This document shows positions 31,501 through 55,165 of a stretch of DNA of 64,000 nucleotides, piece by piece. The DNA comes from Capitulum mitella. Taxonomy: Eukaryota; Arthropoda; Thecostraca; Pollicipedomorpha; Pollicipedidae. The position numbers and the translations under genes were made by a program. How positions within the stretch are numbered: position 1 is the first letter of the stretch; every line of letters begins with the position of its first letter. Location: contig CP099840.1 of the NCBI GenBank assembly GCA_030062745.1, positions 14,787,437 through 14,851,436 on the forward strand, given 5' to 3'. The notes under the pieces were generated by a model, which was not told where the DNA came from, did not search any database, and was given only the letters and a program-made list of their open reading frames with translations.

Positions 31501-32440
31501 ATTGTCAACAATGACGAGCCTTCTGATGTTCACAGAAATTCCTGTCGGACGGTTGTCTCAACTCCCAGCTCTGATGTGGACTGAAGCCAAAATTCCTCCA
31601 ACGCCAAAAGCGATGCATCACATCGTTTTACTACGGACGATGAGAGTATCCCTTTGGCCGAACGTTCTCGTCTTCAGAGGGGAAAACTTGCCTCTGACCG
31701 AATTGGCACGTCAATTAAACTCACAAGAGGAGCTGGAACCTCTGAGATACAAACGACTTCGTTCGGAATCGGCTGACGTGAGTCAAGTGCCGGGAAAAAA
31801 TACTCATTAGATGAGTATCATAAAAGAATCCATGGTGATGACGAGCCGAACGAAGGCAGTTCGTCCAGTAAGACAGCAAAGGAAGATGTAGATCTGGATT
31901 TACGTGACGTTGATGTTCATGTCTATACAGTGTAAATGATATAAAGAATTTAATGGTAGTTAGCGTTAGTGTCGAAACGAAATCTGTTCAGTAGACAAAA
32001 AGGGATAATGCAGGTGCACACCGAAATGCAAGTTTTCAGAAGCAAGCGATGATGTTCGATTAGCAGAATACGTTGTTTCATTCACTGTAAATGCGCCTTG
32101 TTCCTGCCTGCGTGCGGAAGCATTCGACAAGCCAGTGTTTTGCCATTGCCTGTGAGCAGTGAAGCATAATGATTCTGTATGTTTTGTTACAGACATGCCG
32201 GCTCAGTTAATCCTATCGCTCCTTACCATTTCTTCCCTTCCTCTTGTATCCCCTCGTGTACTGCTCCTATCCCGTGGACAACTGTATTCATCTTTTGATC
32301 AATGACGCATTCACCTACCTTTCACTGTTCCACCATGGTGGAGTTTTATAAGGGTAACTGAAATTCATGACAGTGCCACGACAGTCTCGGTTTAATTGTT
32401 TATTTCACCGGCACCGTCGGAACGTTAACAACCATAAAAT
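31501..32440. other. Spacer between integrase and env-like region
   Basis: Contains short frames (31502-31810) that may be the end of pol, plus sequence without recognisable domains. I see no separate gene. Confidence 0.35.
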
Positions 32441-32449
32441 ACAGATCAT

Positions 32450-34140
32450 GACGAAACTCTAAAGTGACACTAGCATTTTTCAGCTTGAAATGAGCAAAAC
32501 CTACGCTCTTCTTCGCCATAGTCAAGACCATCCTATACAAAACCGTCAGAAGCGAGCAGCATTTCTCCAGATGACCTCATGAGCTCTCGTTGGACTTTCA
32601 ACCGCATCCGACATCAGAGATGTCCTTGCCCGTGTCCGGGACCTTCGAAAGTCTCAGGCTGAATTCCTTCATGTCCTTGACGAAAGCACCAGCGTCCTAA
32701 ATCACACAGCAATAGAGGTACAAACAAGTCGAAAAAGCATACTGCCACGTTTTCTACTGCCACCACAACAAATCAGAGAAACCCTGTTAGAAATTCTGAA
32801 ACTCGTGCCAAAGTCGGCTTCTCTTTCGTTCAAACCAAGTCAAGTTGACAAGTACTATTCAATCTCCTACGCTGGCGTAACTAAAAACACCGATAGATTT
32901 TTAGTGCAGATCCAGATACCCCTTCTTCAGACCCAAAATTTGTTTCATGTCTCCCAAATATTTGATCTCTCAATTCCGAAAGTACTCGATAATCAGACTC
33001 TGCTTGCCAGTTACCTGGCAGAAAGTGCAAAATTCATTGCCCTGTCAGGAGACGCCTCAAAATACATGAACTTACATAGCGAAGATATCCACGTTTACAT
33101 GAGAAGCAAATTACCTTTCTGTCTCATGCGGAAACCAATCATGAACGTCGTGGAGTCAGAAAAAAATGTTTGTCCAGTCCTCTTAACGGAACATACGACA
33201 CGTAATTCAGAATTTTGCGAAAAGATGATTCAAGTAAGTCCGGGCACGTAGCCAGGATTGCCCTCTGGGGGGGGGGGCAAATGTTAAATTTCGTCATCTG
33301 CCGCTGACATATGACGAGATTTATACAAAAAGCAGCAATTTTATGTAACTGACCTTATATTAAGCCCACAGAAATACACATAATGTTTGCTTTTGCAACA
33401 TGTCTATAATCAGTACTCCATATTCGTGCACAGTCGCTACATATCTAATGTAGAATGCTTGGCTCAGGGGGCATGGCCCCCATGGCCCCACCCCCTTTGG
33501 CCACGTCCCTGAGTAAGTCAGAATAATGAGCCTACTGCTTCATATCTTGGAAATGGACATTGGCTGTAATCAGCCTAGAACCTATGCCATTAGAGATGAA
33601 ATGTCGCAACGTCACTGTCTCATTACGGAGTAAGATCACGACCCTTATATTACCGATATCTCTGTCGAGCCTGAACCCCGCCTGTGCAGCCTGCTGTTCG
33701 TACTTCAGCCGTCCAACTCACTACCAACGAGAGACTCACCTGGAGCCAGTATATTTACGTCAGTAACTGGCACAATTCAGCTCTGTTAACGTTTGGCAAC
33801 ATACTTTGTCGGTGGCAGATGGAGATAATGTCTCGTTCGGTGAGATTACCTAGAGCCTTCCTCTCATGAAGTACCAACGTGTCACTTGAAGTGAACTCCG
33901 TTATCGTCTCCATTCTATTCAGCCTAATCCTCAAACGCATTCTTCCAGTTTAGTCACCCTAGCAATGCTGTCTATGGCTACAGTTGTTCTTATAGCGTTA
34001 GTGCTTATAACGCGTCAATGCTCGCCATGGTGTTCGAAATACGTCCTGCCCAACCCACATCCTGACCCAGAATCCTTGAGCTCCCCGCCTACTAAGCCCG
34101 ACCCCGCCACAACAAGATCGACCGATAGCGACTTCTCTCC
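32450..34140 (+). pseudogene. Env-like region of the gypsy-type element (endogenous, broken)
   Basis: 32580-33250 resembles the ectodomain of errantivirus/baculovirus-F-type envelope proteins. Helical text such as RVRDLRKSQAEFLHVLDEST is followed by the open stretch 32805-33251. A hydrophobic anchor (MATVVLIALVLI, about 33975) and a Pro-rich tail follow near 33965-34090. Between them the frame is interrupted by a hAT MITE (33241-33511) and stop codons, so no complete protein can be made. Family assignment is by overall pattern. Position after integrase and the anchor at the end support it. Confidence 0.5.
33241..33511. mobile_element. hAT-type MITE (271 bp) with 8-bp target duplication
   Basis: Ends CGGGCACGTAGCCA and, on the other strand, CAGGGACGTGGCCA. 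Flanked by AGTAAGTC at 33233-33240 and 33512-33519. Contains a G run and no ORF. It interrupts the env-like region. Confidence 0.85.
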
Positions 34141-35740
34141 GACAGGAGCCAGAAAGATAGAACCAGCACGTCTCCGAACTCCTCGCTCACGGCCACATTG
34201 ACCGCCTCACTGCCGCATAATCTCACCGGTGATTCTGGGGGCTTCGCATCAATGCAGAGTCGCGGTTTTGCGTTCGGCTTCTTCACTACAACGAGAGCCG
34301 AGATCCATCGATTTGGAGTGTTGACCGGAGCTGTTATACCTTCTGCAGTCAGCCGATTGAGCTCTTGCCGCAGATCTCCTTCGAGAGCTATAGGAACGGT
34401 TCCCGTAGCCGTCTTCGCTGACCGTGCTTGCTTTCCTAAGCTTGGTTTCAATGGTTCCCGAAATATACCCTTACCTGAGATCATCTCATCATATTCCACC
34501 GAGAGCTCTTCTCCTGTCATTATTTTCTGGTGATTATGTCCTACATCAGTGTTAACAGACGCTATATCCTCTTGGAATGAAGGATCATTTCCTCCCTGTA
34601 TGGAGGGAAGGAAAACGATTTCCTAGAGGGAAATCATGGAGGGAAAATTCATAGAGGGAGGGAAGATGAGCCCAGAAGTGGCGTGTAATTATATCGGACA
34701 ATCAAGAATTCTACTCGGTATTATGTTATTCCTTCATATTGTGTGGGTTGATCGCAGAAAGGACTCGCCTTCCTGGCATTCCTGACTTCCTTCTGTGGAC
34801 GTTCCATTGCACATTATCAGGGAAATGCCACACTCCTCCGGTTCCCTCGGCCGCTTTTCTCCACACGTCCTTATAACCGTGCTGAGGGATTATGTTGAGC
34901 TATGGTCAAACCGTCACCGGTATCTAGCTGCAGCTTCTGGATGCCATTGTTCCCAAATAGGAGACTGACGAGCAATTTGATTTGCGACATCACACGCCAT
35001 ATCGCCACGTCATGACGTCACGTCGCCACAGCGCTTACATTTACGCGTAATAGCAGTTTTGGCGAACGACCTGGTTCGGAGCTGTGCTCCTGCTCGTCTT
35101 CAACAGGGCTTACCACCCGTACTTGCGCTTTCCGACTCTTTACAGCGAAGTGGTTGAATCCTTCACAGATCTGGTACTCCTTGCTCCACGCCGGACACGT
35201 GTTTTCTGGAATGCATGAAGTCCACCGCAGAACTGGCACGTCTGGTTTCCAGGCTGTCTGAGGCATTGCTTAACTCGGGATCTCTGCGGTCTGTCAGACT
35301 GTTGTCTGCCTCTGACTGCGCTTACTTCCGGCCCTTGTTGTATAGTTATATGCTGTATCTGTTTGTTGGTGGTTTCATGGGTCCTGACCGTTTGTACAGC
35401 CTGCTATAACGTTACATTTGCCTCCTGAATGAGCCTTTTTCTCACTTCATCCTTTTGTATTCCCAGAACCGTCGTGTCTTGTATTAAGCTCTCTTCAAGT
35501 GAGCCATAGTTGCATGCTTTAGCGAGTTGACACAAATGAGGCATCATCCTATGCTCTTCATCAATCACCTCTTCTTGTCCATCATTTCTAATGCTGAACT
35601 TGTATCTCTTATATGTCTCGTTGCGATCACCGATACAGTAGCCTTCCGACTTTGAGGTAGTCGTGTGCAGATTGCTTTGTTCAGCCTCGTAAGGACAAAG
35701 CGTTCCAATATTGCTAGCGCTTCGGGTCCAACACATGTCA
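34092..35740 (-). pseudogene. Third gypsy-like block, reverse strand: gag to start of RT
   Basis: On the - strand, gag-like text with DTTVLGIQKDEVRKRLIQEA (about 35470-35410) is followed by a zinc-knuckle-like part with CEGFNHFAVKSRKAQ (35160-35100). The RT start with VPIALEGDLRQELNRLTAEG and SALVVVKKPNAKPRLCID lies at 34400-34250. Protease and frames are broken. It could belong to the same original element as 28586-29094. Confidence 0.65.
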
Positions 35741-36054
35741 GAAATGCTGCGACCTGAATTTCCTCAGGTTCTGAACCCAGTCCAGTGGCGGTGGAATAGT
35801 TCTTCTCTGGTCCATAGCTTCCACGTTGCCTCCAGACTATCGCTCCTATCCGGTTTGTGGGCCAGGAAGTGATAAACTAGCGGCTGTGCACATTGTAGGT
35901 CACGAAAGAACAGAATTCACAGATATATCAAAAGAACTTAGCCGAATGGGATCCCACGGAAGAATTTCACAGAGCCGCTCGCCTATCACTGAGGCGCTCA
36001 CCACTTCCACAACGAAGGCCTTTAAGGTGTAACGTCATATAACGTCGTTGGAAG
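35741..36054. other. No recognised content
   Basis: A short open frame (35826-36032) lacks any recognisable domain. Confidence 0.3.
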
Positions 36055-36209
36055 CAATGGCGGCGCCACGTATTCTTCACAGCAGGGGCAAGCGACGTTT
36101 TCGAGTTCTTTCTTTCCATGCATCACCAGTGGGGTGGTGTTAAATTTTCCCGAGCTAGGGGGCAGTTACCCCGCTGCTCACCCCCTCCCCCCAGGTGGCG
36201 CCGCCACTG
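36055..36209. mobile_element. hAT-like MITE (155 bp)
   Basis: Ends CAATGGCGGCGCCAC and, reverse strand, CAGTGGCGGCGCCAC. The candidate flanking octamers GTTGGAAG and ATGGGAGC agree at only some positions, so the target duplication is decayed or the ends are off by a few bases. The right half contains C-runs. Confidence 0.6.
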
Positions 36210-36399
36210 ATGGGAGCGGCTGACACAGAAAGCTTCCACGGTCTCCGCAGTAAAGGCTTGCTCTTCTTTGTGCAATGGGAATGATGGTATGCAGCCGGGG
36301 AGCTCAGAGGTTGCAGCCTGGGGGCTGGACAATTTCAGTCAGATAGGTGGATGGCTACAGTTTTTTTTTTGCTGTGGACGGTGAAGGTTACAGCTGGAA

Positions 36400-36690
36400 G
36401 ACTGAGCGGTTACAGCACTGGGACTAGACGGTTCGTTTGGGGAGCTGAACGGGTGGAAACGGGGAGCTGAACGGTTACAATTGGGAAGCTGGACGGTAAG
36501 AACCAGGGAGCTGGGCGGTTAAAGCCGGGAGCTGGACGGTAAGAGCCGAGCGCTGGACGGTTAAACTCGTGGAGCTGGACGATTACAGTCAGGGAGCTGG
36601 ACGGTTACAGTAGGCGAGCTGGACGGTAAGAGCTGGGGAGGTGGACGGTTGGAGCCATGGAGCTGGGCGGTTAGAGCCGGGGGCGTGGGC
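36400..36690. repeat. Minisatellite, about 22-bp unit
   Basis: Roughly a dozen variants of GGAGCTGGACGGTTACAG with drifting spacers. Confidence 0.85.
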
Positions 36691-38415
36691 TGGCGCGGCA
36701 GGGGCCGGCCAGGCTCGGCCGGTATCCGCTCAGTCAAGGGCACGGCGGAGCGCTGGTGAGCGCCGGCCGGCAACAGTGGCTCGGCACAAGGCCGCGCGTC
36801 CACTCCAGGCGTCCGCACTCCGGCTACGGAACGGCACATCTCGGCACCAGTTCGCTGCGGCCGCGACAGAATCTACAGGCAGAGGGAATGAAAACGGCAT
36901 TGGTTCAGTCGCAATTCGCCGTCTTTTTTAGTGTGATGTGTACATTCCATACTGTGATTTTAGTCCCGGCGAAGTATATTCTATAAATCAACGGTAAAAC
37001 CAACGTTATAGCAAACGCATACATTCGCACAGACACACACAATTGCGTGTGCTTGCAGCTGAGATGTCTGAATGTGTCTCAGAACTACGTCTCGGCTTCC
37101 GTTGGCAGTCGCACGGTTTTTAATGTACGAGCTTAAGTGCAGTTACCAGAGCAACCTTCTCTGTAGCAGCCTTCTCTGTAGCAGCCGACCTTATTGGACT
37201 GTGGACCTGCTGAAGGTCCTGTTAGATGGTGTGGGGTGCTGTGTTCCGTGTAGTTCGGGACGACCTTGACGCGCTGGCTATTTGTTTTTTTCTGCTGCGT
37301 CACCGGAGCATACCTGCGTAATGAGTCATTACGCCGTTAGCATCTGGAATATTTGACTCGCCAAGCTCCGGAGTGAATATTCTTTCGGGAACTGGGGACA
37401 AGTCATCACAGTGCCATGTTGTGGAGGGTATCCCAGAATGAGTCTCACATATATTAGGAACAGCTGCTGCACTCGGGCTAAAAAAGGACGAAGTTATTCT
37501 CAAGCCATTGCAGCAAATGGAAGACATACCAACACAACTCACGGTGCGCGTTTTTCTTGTGACTTTCTCCAGCCCTCCCGAAATGTTTACCACCTGACGG
37601 CTATCATCTGGTGCTAAACCGACACAAATCCGTCCCTGTGCGGTCTCCCGCCCGTTAGCGTGTGCTGTAATCTCGACAACAATCTGGGTGCAGTCCTCGC
37701 CTGCTGCCGACCCCGCCCATGCCGCCGCTTAAGGACGACATTCGTACGTCATTCAGGGAAACAAGCGGCAAACTAAATCCTTCTGTGCAGCACACTGACA
37801 GCGCATTTCTAGAACACTGAACGCTCAATGATGTTCTTTCTTTTACCGTTTTGATCACATGTGTCTCGGCGATGCTCCAACTTACTGTACATTTCAGGAA
37901 GCGGTCATTCGAGCTCGTTGTTGGTAAGCTGTAGTCAGTGGAGAGAAGGCAGGAAGTCACTCGCTGGTCGTTGGTCGTTACAGCCCTCCACGAAGGATGC
38001 ATTAATTCATCCACTCAAACCGTCTGCGGCAGGCGTTCTTCCACCATACCGTCTGCGTTCGTTCACCATAGGCGAGTACTTACGAAAATAATGAAGCGTA
38101 TCCGTCGTGGGAAAGGCTCAGATACGTATATCGTAAACCCGTTACACATACATCAGACCTGGCAGGCAACCGGCAACTGGCAAATGGCATACCGCCAAAG
38201 TTAAATGAGAACCAGATGCTGTGCGCATGTTAGGTGAACGATGCAGTCTGATGGCTGCATCCAAAGGTACGCGTCGTTGGACTTTAGGTTATGTCATACA
38301 TCCTGCCATTGTAACTGAGCCACTACCACCTACTGCTGACCTACTCATGCATACTGTGGATAGTGCTCGGTGTCCGTTTCTTTCTGTCCGGTCAGGTTTA
38401 GGTTTGTGTCTGACG
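36691..38415. other. No recognised gene
   Basis: GC-rich at 36700-36850, then mixed composition. A small direct duplication of AGCAGCC.TTCTCTGT occurs at about 37150-37185. Open frames are short and unrecognised. Confidence 0.3.
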
Positions 38416-38418
38416 CTG

Positions 38419-38517
38419 ATCAATTCCGTGTACGGCGGTGGTCAGTCCGTGTGCGGCGGTGGTCAGTCCGTGTGCAGTAGTATAGTCAGTCCTGTGGGCG
38501 GCGATGGTCGGTCGAAT
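38419..38517. repeat. Minisatellite TCCGTGTGCGGCGGTGGTCAG, left part
   Basis: About four 22-bp units. The same motif resumes at 40739, beyond a transposon cluster. Confidence 0.75.
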
Positions 38518-38739
38518 AGGGGGGGGGGGAGAGGGACAACGGCCCACTATCGGAGAAGCTCCGGAGGGCAAAGATATGATTTGCCCTCCCCCATACCCTG
38601 ACGGAGCCCCGAGCTTGCGTAGGGGCCCTCCAAAATGGGCTAAAGTTGACGCGCTAACGTACGTATTACATAAATGCAGGTTTTAAAACTTGAGGCCAAA
38701 AGGCCCCCTCCCCCTCCCCCCAGGAACTCATGCAACATA

Positions 38740-39835
38740 CCTGGAGGATCTCTGGACCTGACCACCTGACCAGGAGCTTTTCATATATATCTTGTGACCT
38801 TTGGAGGTCACGGGTTCCAACGCGACTTCATAGCAGTGACAGGGCCTCCTGACTCCCAGTGACCCCGAATACGCAATGCCCCGATAGTTTCCAATGACAC
38901 CTGTTGCCACCCAACAGACGTGGCGTCTTTTAGCTCATCGGTGGTGTTGAACTTATGCCGCAGGTTTTTGTACATCATCTTCTTCAGCGCTTCCCAGATG
39001 CAGCAGTCCAGTGGGTTGAGATCGGGTGAATTTGTAGGCCACTAATCTTTTATCACAAATTTTGGGGTCTTCTCATTGAGGTAAGCCTGTGTGGCACTAC
39101 TCCAATGGGACGGGGAATCTTGAATCTTGAAGAAAAATGCCGGCATTCCCACGATGAAGTTCCCGGTGGCCAGAGAGAACATCTTCCCTCAACAGTCGCA
39201 TATAGAACTCTAGGACTTCACTTTGGCGTGTTCCGTATCGAGGAAAAAGATATCCGTTTTCTCGTTTCATGACACTCACGATTACCTTTTTGAAAAATCT
39301 GGATTGTTTATACTGGATTGTTGGTACATCCTGCTCGCTTCCACTTCACATTTCTTGCCTGTTGTGTGAAGCGACTGTTTTGACGATTTGTTGGTGCCTC
39401 CAAAGTAAAGTGTTTTCGTCCTTAAATGCCTTCTTTTTGGTATTGGTATTGCTGATAAAGCTGAAACAACTGATAGCTTGGTACATATTTCTTACCCTAG
39501 TCAGTCTTTTAGATCAAACAGCCTGCGACGTAGGTGGGCTTATTGTCCGCTTAGAACTCGTAACCCTTTTTCAACACTCATCGAATGAACGGCCGCGATG
39601 ATCCTGTTCTGGCGGCAGTCTGACGCTGACTCAGATGGGTCCCAGGTTGTTGTTGTGAGTATATTACCTTGCACACTTCAGCCTTTTGCCCACGAGTCAT
39701 GACAGAGGGACGTCCGCTACCCTGGCTGGTTGCATTTGTTCCCGTTGTTTCCAGTGTGCGGATAAAGCGGCAGGAGACATGGAACCTCTGTGGAGATGGG
39801 GGGAACACGATTTTTACCCCGTTACCTTCCATACA
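38740..39835 (-). pseudogene. Tc1/mariner-superfamily transposase relic
   Basis: On the - strand the start (39830-39580) has a helix-turn-helix part with FIRTLETTGT, GSGRPSVMTRGQ and GTHLSQRQTAARTG. The end (about 39045-38930) has WPTNSPDLNPLDCCIWEALK, the region with the last catalytic acidic residue. Stops and poor sequence between them show it is dead. It is a different subfamily from the relic at 24195. Confidence 0.75.
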
Positions 39836-40559
39836 ACGCCATAGGGCTAATGTTAAACGTTACCCATGGTTGGGAGGCAGTGGCCCCCTTCCCCCTCCCC
39901 CCGGTTCCAACGCCCTTCTAAACCGGTTGACAGAAATTGTTCCATTAGAACTGAAGGAATTCCTTAACCAGGCGTGCACCGCGCCAACCTTTTGTTCGAA
40001 ACACGGCGTTTTGTATACTCCATTTCGGCAGTCAACGTGATCCTGATAGCGTAATCTTGAAACATTTGCCATGAAATATCACAACACAAATGGAATAGCC
40101 ATGCAAACACAGTTGCCAAACAGAGACATCAAGGTTTATAGACACCGCATTTTAAAAACTAAAAGTATAAACACAGTTTTGCATCTTTCTCTTTCAGGAA
40201 TCCCGTGAACCGCAAATTTAGCGCTACACTGCTGCTGTTTGATGTGGACATTTAGCTTCAATAGGAGTATGTGTATAACGAACTGAAACGAAGTCGGCTA
40301 ACAAGTTTATGAGATACAGCGTTCAGAAGCTGGGAGCATTTTTTTCGGCCCACCCGGTGCAAAGTTTCCGCAGTTGTGATGTTGTGGTAGAAATTATTTT
40401 TCGTTATAATCTGTAGCCCAAATGATAGTGCCGAGATCGCAAAACGTGTGACAAGCATATTCTGAAGACGGGCATAATCTTCATATTATGTACTTTATGT
40501 ATGCCTATACACATATTTGCGTAGCCTATACAGATCACATGCAGGTACTTTGGCGCTTG
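39836..40559. other. Part of transposon cluster, unassigned
   Basis: A CAGTGGCCCC start at 39881 followed by C-runs looks like another hAT-type end, but no partner or target duplication was found. The rest is AT-rich without features. Confidence 0.3.
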
Positions 40560-40738
40560 CGCATGTACGAACGCACAGGCATATAGAATATTTCAAATAT
40601 TGTAATTTTTAAGCCTTTCTTGCATACTACCAATCTTCCTGGCGATGGAGCCCATTGCTGCCAGAGGGGGTCCACACCGTTTGAGGAGTCCCCGGAAAGC
40701 TGTTTTTCCCCATCCGAAAATACGATCCGCCGCCACCG
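40560..40738 (-). mobile_element. hAT-type non-autonomous element, terminal part
   Basis: The reverse complement begins CGGTGGCGGCGGATCGTATT and matches 23881-24060 over about 170 bp. The following octamer GGTCATTT resembles the minisatellite unit GGTCAGTT, into which the cluster seems to have inserted. Confidence 0.7.
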
Positions 40739-40830
40739 GGTCATTTCCGTGTCCGTTGGTGGTCAGTTCCGTGTGCGGTGGTGGTCAGTTCCGTGTGTGG
40801 TAGAGCAGTCAGTTCCGCAGTGGATGACGT
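40739..40830. repeat. Minisatellite TTCCGTGTGCGGTGGTGGTCAG, right part
   Basis: About four units of the same motif as 38419-38517. Confidence 0.75.
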
Positions 40831-40839
40831 GTCCGGTCC

Positions 40840-41188
40840 GTGACCGCCGGCAGATCCGTGTGTCGAATGTCGTACGGTGCTGGTGCGGCGGCCGGCCGCC
40901 TGCGACGCCTCCTGCTGCAGCCGCGGTCCGCCGGAGGCCGCTGCTGCCGCCCGTTCGGCCGCCCAGGACAGGTGCCGGCCGGCTGCTGACGTCAGCGGCC
41001 GGCCGCCCTCAGCTGTTTTGGCGGGAAGGCGAGCCGTTGGCCGGCGGAGGCTGCCAGTTGGGCGGCGGGGCCGGGCCCGGGGAGGGAGCAGTGCGCGCTC
41101 TCTCGGCGGAAGTGGTGCTGGAGGGGAGCCGGCGGCCGGGCCGCGCCGGGGTACACCCAGAGAGGGACGGAGGGCGCCGGCCGCGCAG
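40840..41188 (+). other. CpG-rich region, possible non-coding first exon of the membrane-protein gene
   Basis: Very GC- and CpG-rich, ending at a strong donor GTACGT at 41189. Splicing from here to the acceptor at 42164 would give a 5'UTR for the gene at 42289. A long open frame through this area (40620-41552) has biased composition and no domain, so I do not treat it as coding. Confidence 0.3.
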
Positions 41189-42177
41189 GTACGTCCCGCC
41201 GAGCCAGCCTGCAGCCGCGCACGGCCGCATGCCGCGCCGCGCCGCCTCGGCCGGCCTTGGCCAGTCTGGGTGGCCGTTTTTTATTGCCGCCGTCGTGGGA
41301 AGCCGGCTCCGGTTTGAATCGGTGAGGCCGCTGGTCGCGCCCGATCGTTTCTGGTGCGCGGCGCCGAGGTTCGGGTCACTGGCGGGCCGCGCTCGGCGCC
41401 GTCGGCCGCGCGGAGCCGCGCCAGCTCTTTGTTCGCGACGCCGCAAAAAGCCGCGGCCGACTCGGCTGCGGCAGTCATTGGTCGGTGGTCGTCTGCAAAG
41501 CCTTCGGGGCCACTTGGCGTGTCTCTGGAATTCCAACGAAGTGCTCATGTGATAACTGAGTGAATCTTAGGGAGTCAGCCTGACGGCGCGGCCGCAGCTC
41601 TGGGTCTCATCAAATGCTACCTTTGGTCCAGCTTAGGCGTCAGCTTTGGTCCGACAGAAGCGTCACCTTTTGTCCGGCTGGGAATTTACCCGTGGCCTGG
41701 CGAAGGAATCACCTTTGGTCCGGCTGAGGGCCACCTTTGGTCCAGCTCGGGAGACTCGTTTGGTCCGGCTAGCGTTGATGTGGCGACGCTAGTCCAACTG
41801 CATTGGCAGCGTTGGTCCGGTTCTGGCGTCAACACTTATCCCATCGATGTGTGCCAGGGTTAGCCCCTAGGTATCATTGTCTCGGCATTGGGGCCGGACT
41901 TTCTGCGAGAACATTGATGCTATTGAGATCTAGGCGGGGCATTGGTGTTGGCGAGGTCCAGCGGAGACGTCATGATTCTGGTGATTCGGTCGATATGAGG
42001 TAACAGCACTATGCAGTTTGACAATGTAGTCACGGTTTAGTTCGACTGTACGAACACGGATGTTCTCCATGTTGGAGAATGAACGTTAATGCGATACAGC
42101 GGCATTACTGAGATGCAGTCCAGGCGGCTTGTTCGGCGTTAATTCTGCTCACGTGCCGTTACAGGAGAGCTGCAGGA

Positions 42178-42279
42178 ATGCTGAGAAAAACGCCGGCGGC
42201 GGCCTGGGCGAAAACACGCGCGTGCAAGTCAGCGCGGCTTGGTGGCTGCCGTGCCGGGCCGGGGCTGTCGGTGCATTGA
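42178..42279 (+). CDS. Upstream ORF, 33 codons
   Basis: ATG at 42178, TGA at 42277-42279, nine bases before the main ATG at 42289. It lies in the same exon if the acceptor ending at 42164 is used. It may lower translation of the main frame. The peptide is Arg/Ala-rich with no domain. Confidence 0.3.
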   Translation: MLRKTPAAAWAKTRACKSARLGGCRAGPGLSVH

Positions 42280-42288
42280 TCGGACGCC

Positions 42289-53699
<11,411 letters not shown>

Positions 53700-55165
53700 C
53701 GCCCATCCGCTGGCTCTGTTGATGTACAACGGCTAGCGTACCCATCTGACATGAAGCGAGGGCGGTGCTGAGGCGGCCAAAGTTCCCATTTCAAGTGCAG
53801 CGCGGGCCGGGGCTGAGGCGCTCTGACGGGCCGACTCAGGTGATCAGGAGGGTCCGGTGAAGTGTTTGCTGACTCGAACGAGACTTCTCGCGGAGGAGCA
53901 CTTCGACTCGCGGAGGAGCACTTCGACTCCCCGAGCACTGGGCTACGGGGAGGGCCGCCGTGCAGTGCTGGAACGTTTTGAATGTCGCCAGAGTTCGTCG
54001 TCGAATGGCTGTCGAGTGCGCTGGCTTTGGCCGCTCGCGCAGCTAGCGTTGAAGATTATTCAGGCCGGCCCGTAAGAGGGGTCGGCACCGCCGAGAGAGG
54101 TAATCTAGTCCCCGTGTTACTGCCTGGCCGCACTACTGTCATCGACAGCGGCTTATTTGATGCACGTGCAACCTGTCTTTGTACAAGTACGCGATATAAG
54201 TCGGAGACCGTGTGTGGAGCGTAAAATGGAATATAGTTTAGAGCGCTCCTCTGTTCGCCACCACCTCTGCGGGGAGAGCTCTTGGTGCTGCCACCGTTAG
54301 TGTAGGAGAATGTGCCAACTGCAAATCGCATCGGAAGCGGGTGCGGTCGAACGTCAGACACTAAAAGACGCGACCGCGGTGACAACTGCCGGGTGCAAAA
54401 TGTACGCCTTACATCGATGAGCAGATCTAGAGGAATAACCTGTCTGACCCTTTTTCCCGATCTTTTCTGACCGCTTCATTTCACTCTCTTGGCGATGCGA
54501 ATTGCGGTTGCAGAATGACGGGTGTCAGTGGGCCGGCTTGTCGGAGGATCGGTGGGCCCGCTGGACCAATGGACCGGTGTGCAGGCTGGGCCGTTGTGCC
54601 GATGGACCGGTGCACAGTGGGGCTTTCAGGTTAAGCGTGCATAAATTGGAAAAATGAAAGTCTACGCAATTCATTAAAAAAAATCGCATTGCTTAAAAAT
54701 GTCAGGATTTTTAAAATCTGTCAACAGATTCCTCAGTTAAGGGACGAAAGACCCCCCAAAAAACTCTTAATTTTGGTCAGTCCAGCAAGGATTACAAACG
54801 ACCAGTTAGGCTCAAGATGCAGAGTGCGTTTTCATTTTATGCAAGATTCATTTATACGATGTTTTGACCGAATATTTTGACATTTTTGGTTACATCCGTC
54901 AATTTACAGCGAGGACAAGCACAACTGTCGGCAAAATCGCAAACACTATCATTTTTCCCTCTTCCTTTCAAAACAGCTGTGTTCTGCGATATTTCGTTAC
55001 AGACCTTACACTACGTAAATCTACGTTCCTTTGCGGTCATGGCATATATAGTCTTGCTTACGCGTTTTTGCGCCTTATGGAATTATTCAGGTCTCAACAT
55101 GTGAAGCCTCTGGCCGTGGGCGGTCGGCAGCAGCCGAGCGCGCCGCTTCCGGCGCGGCCGGACTG
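53700..55165 (+). other. Downstream of the membrane-protein gene, possible 3'UTR
   Basis: Includes a perfect tandem duplication of about 22 bp (CTCGCGGAGGAGCACTTCGA, 53886-53930). I see no AATAAA close by. An ATTAAA lies at about 54673. The polyadenylation site is therefore uncertain. Confidence 0.3.

Noticed and set aside
40620..41552. 310-codon open frame in CpG-rich DNA
   Set aside because: Starts within a hAT-type end and a minisatellite, is Arg/Ala/Gly/Pro-rich without a domain, and fits a CpG island or 5'UTR better.
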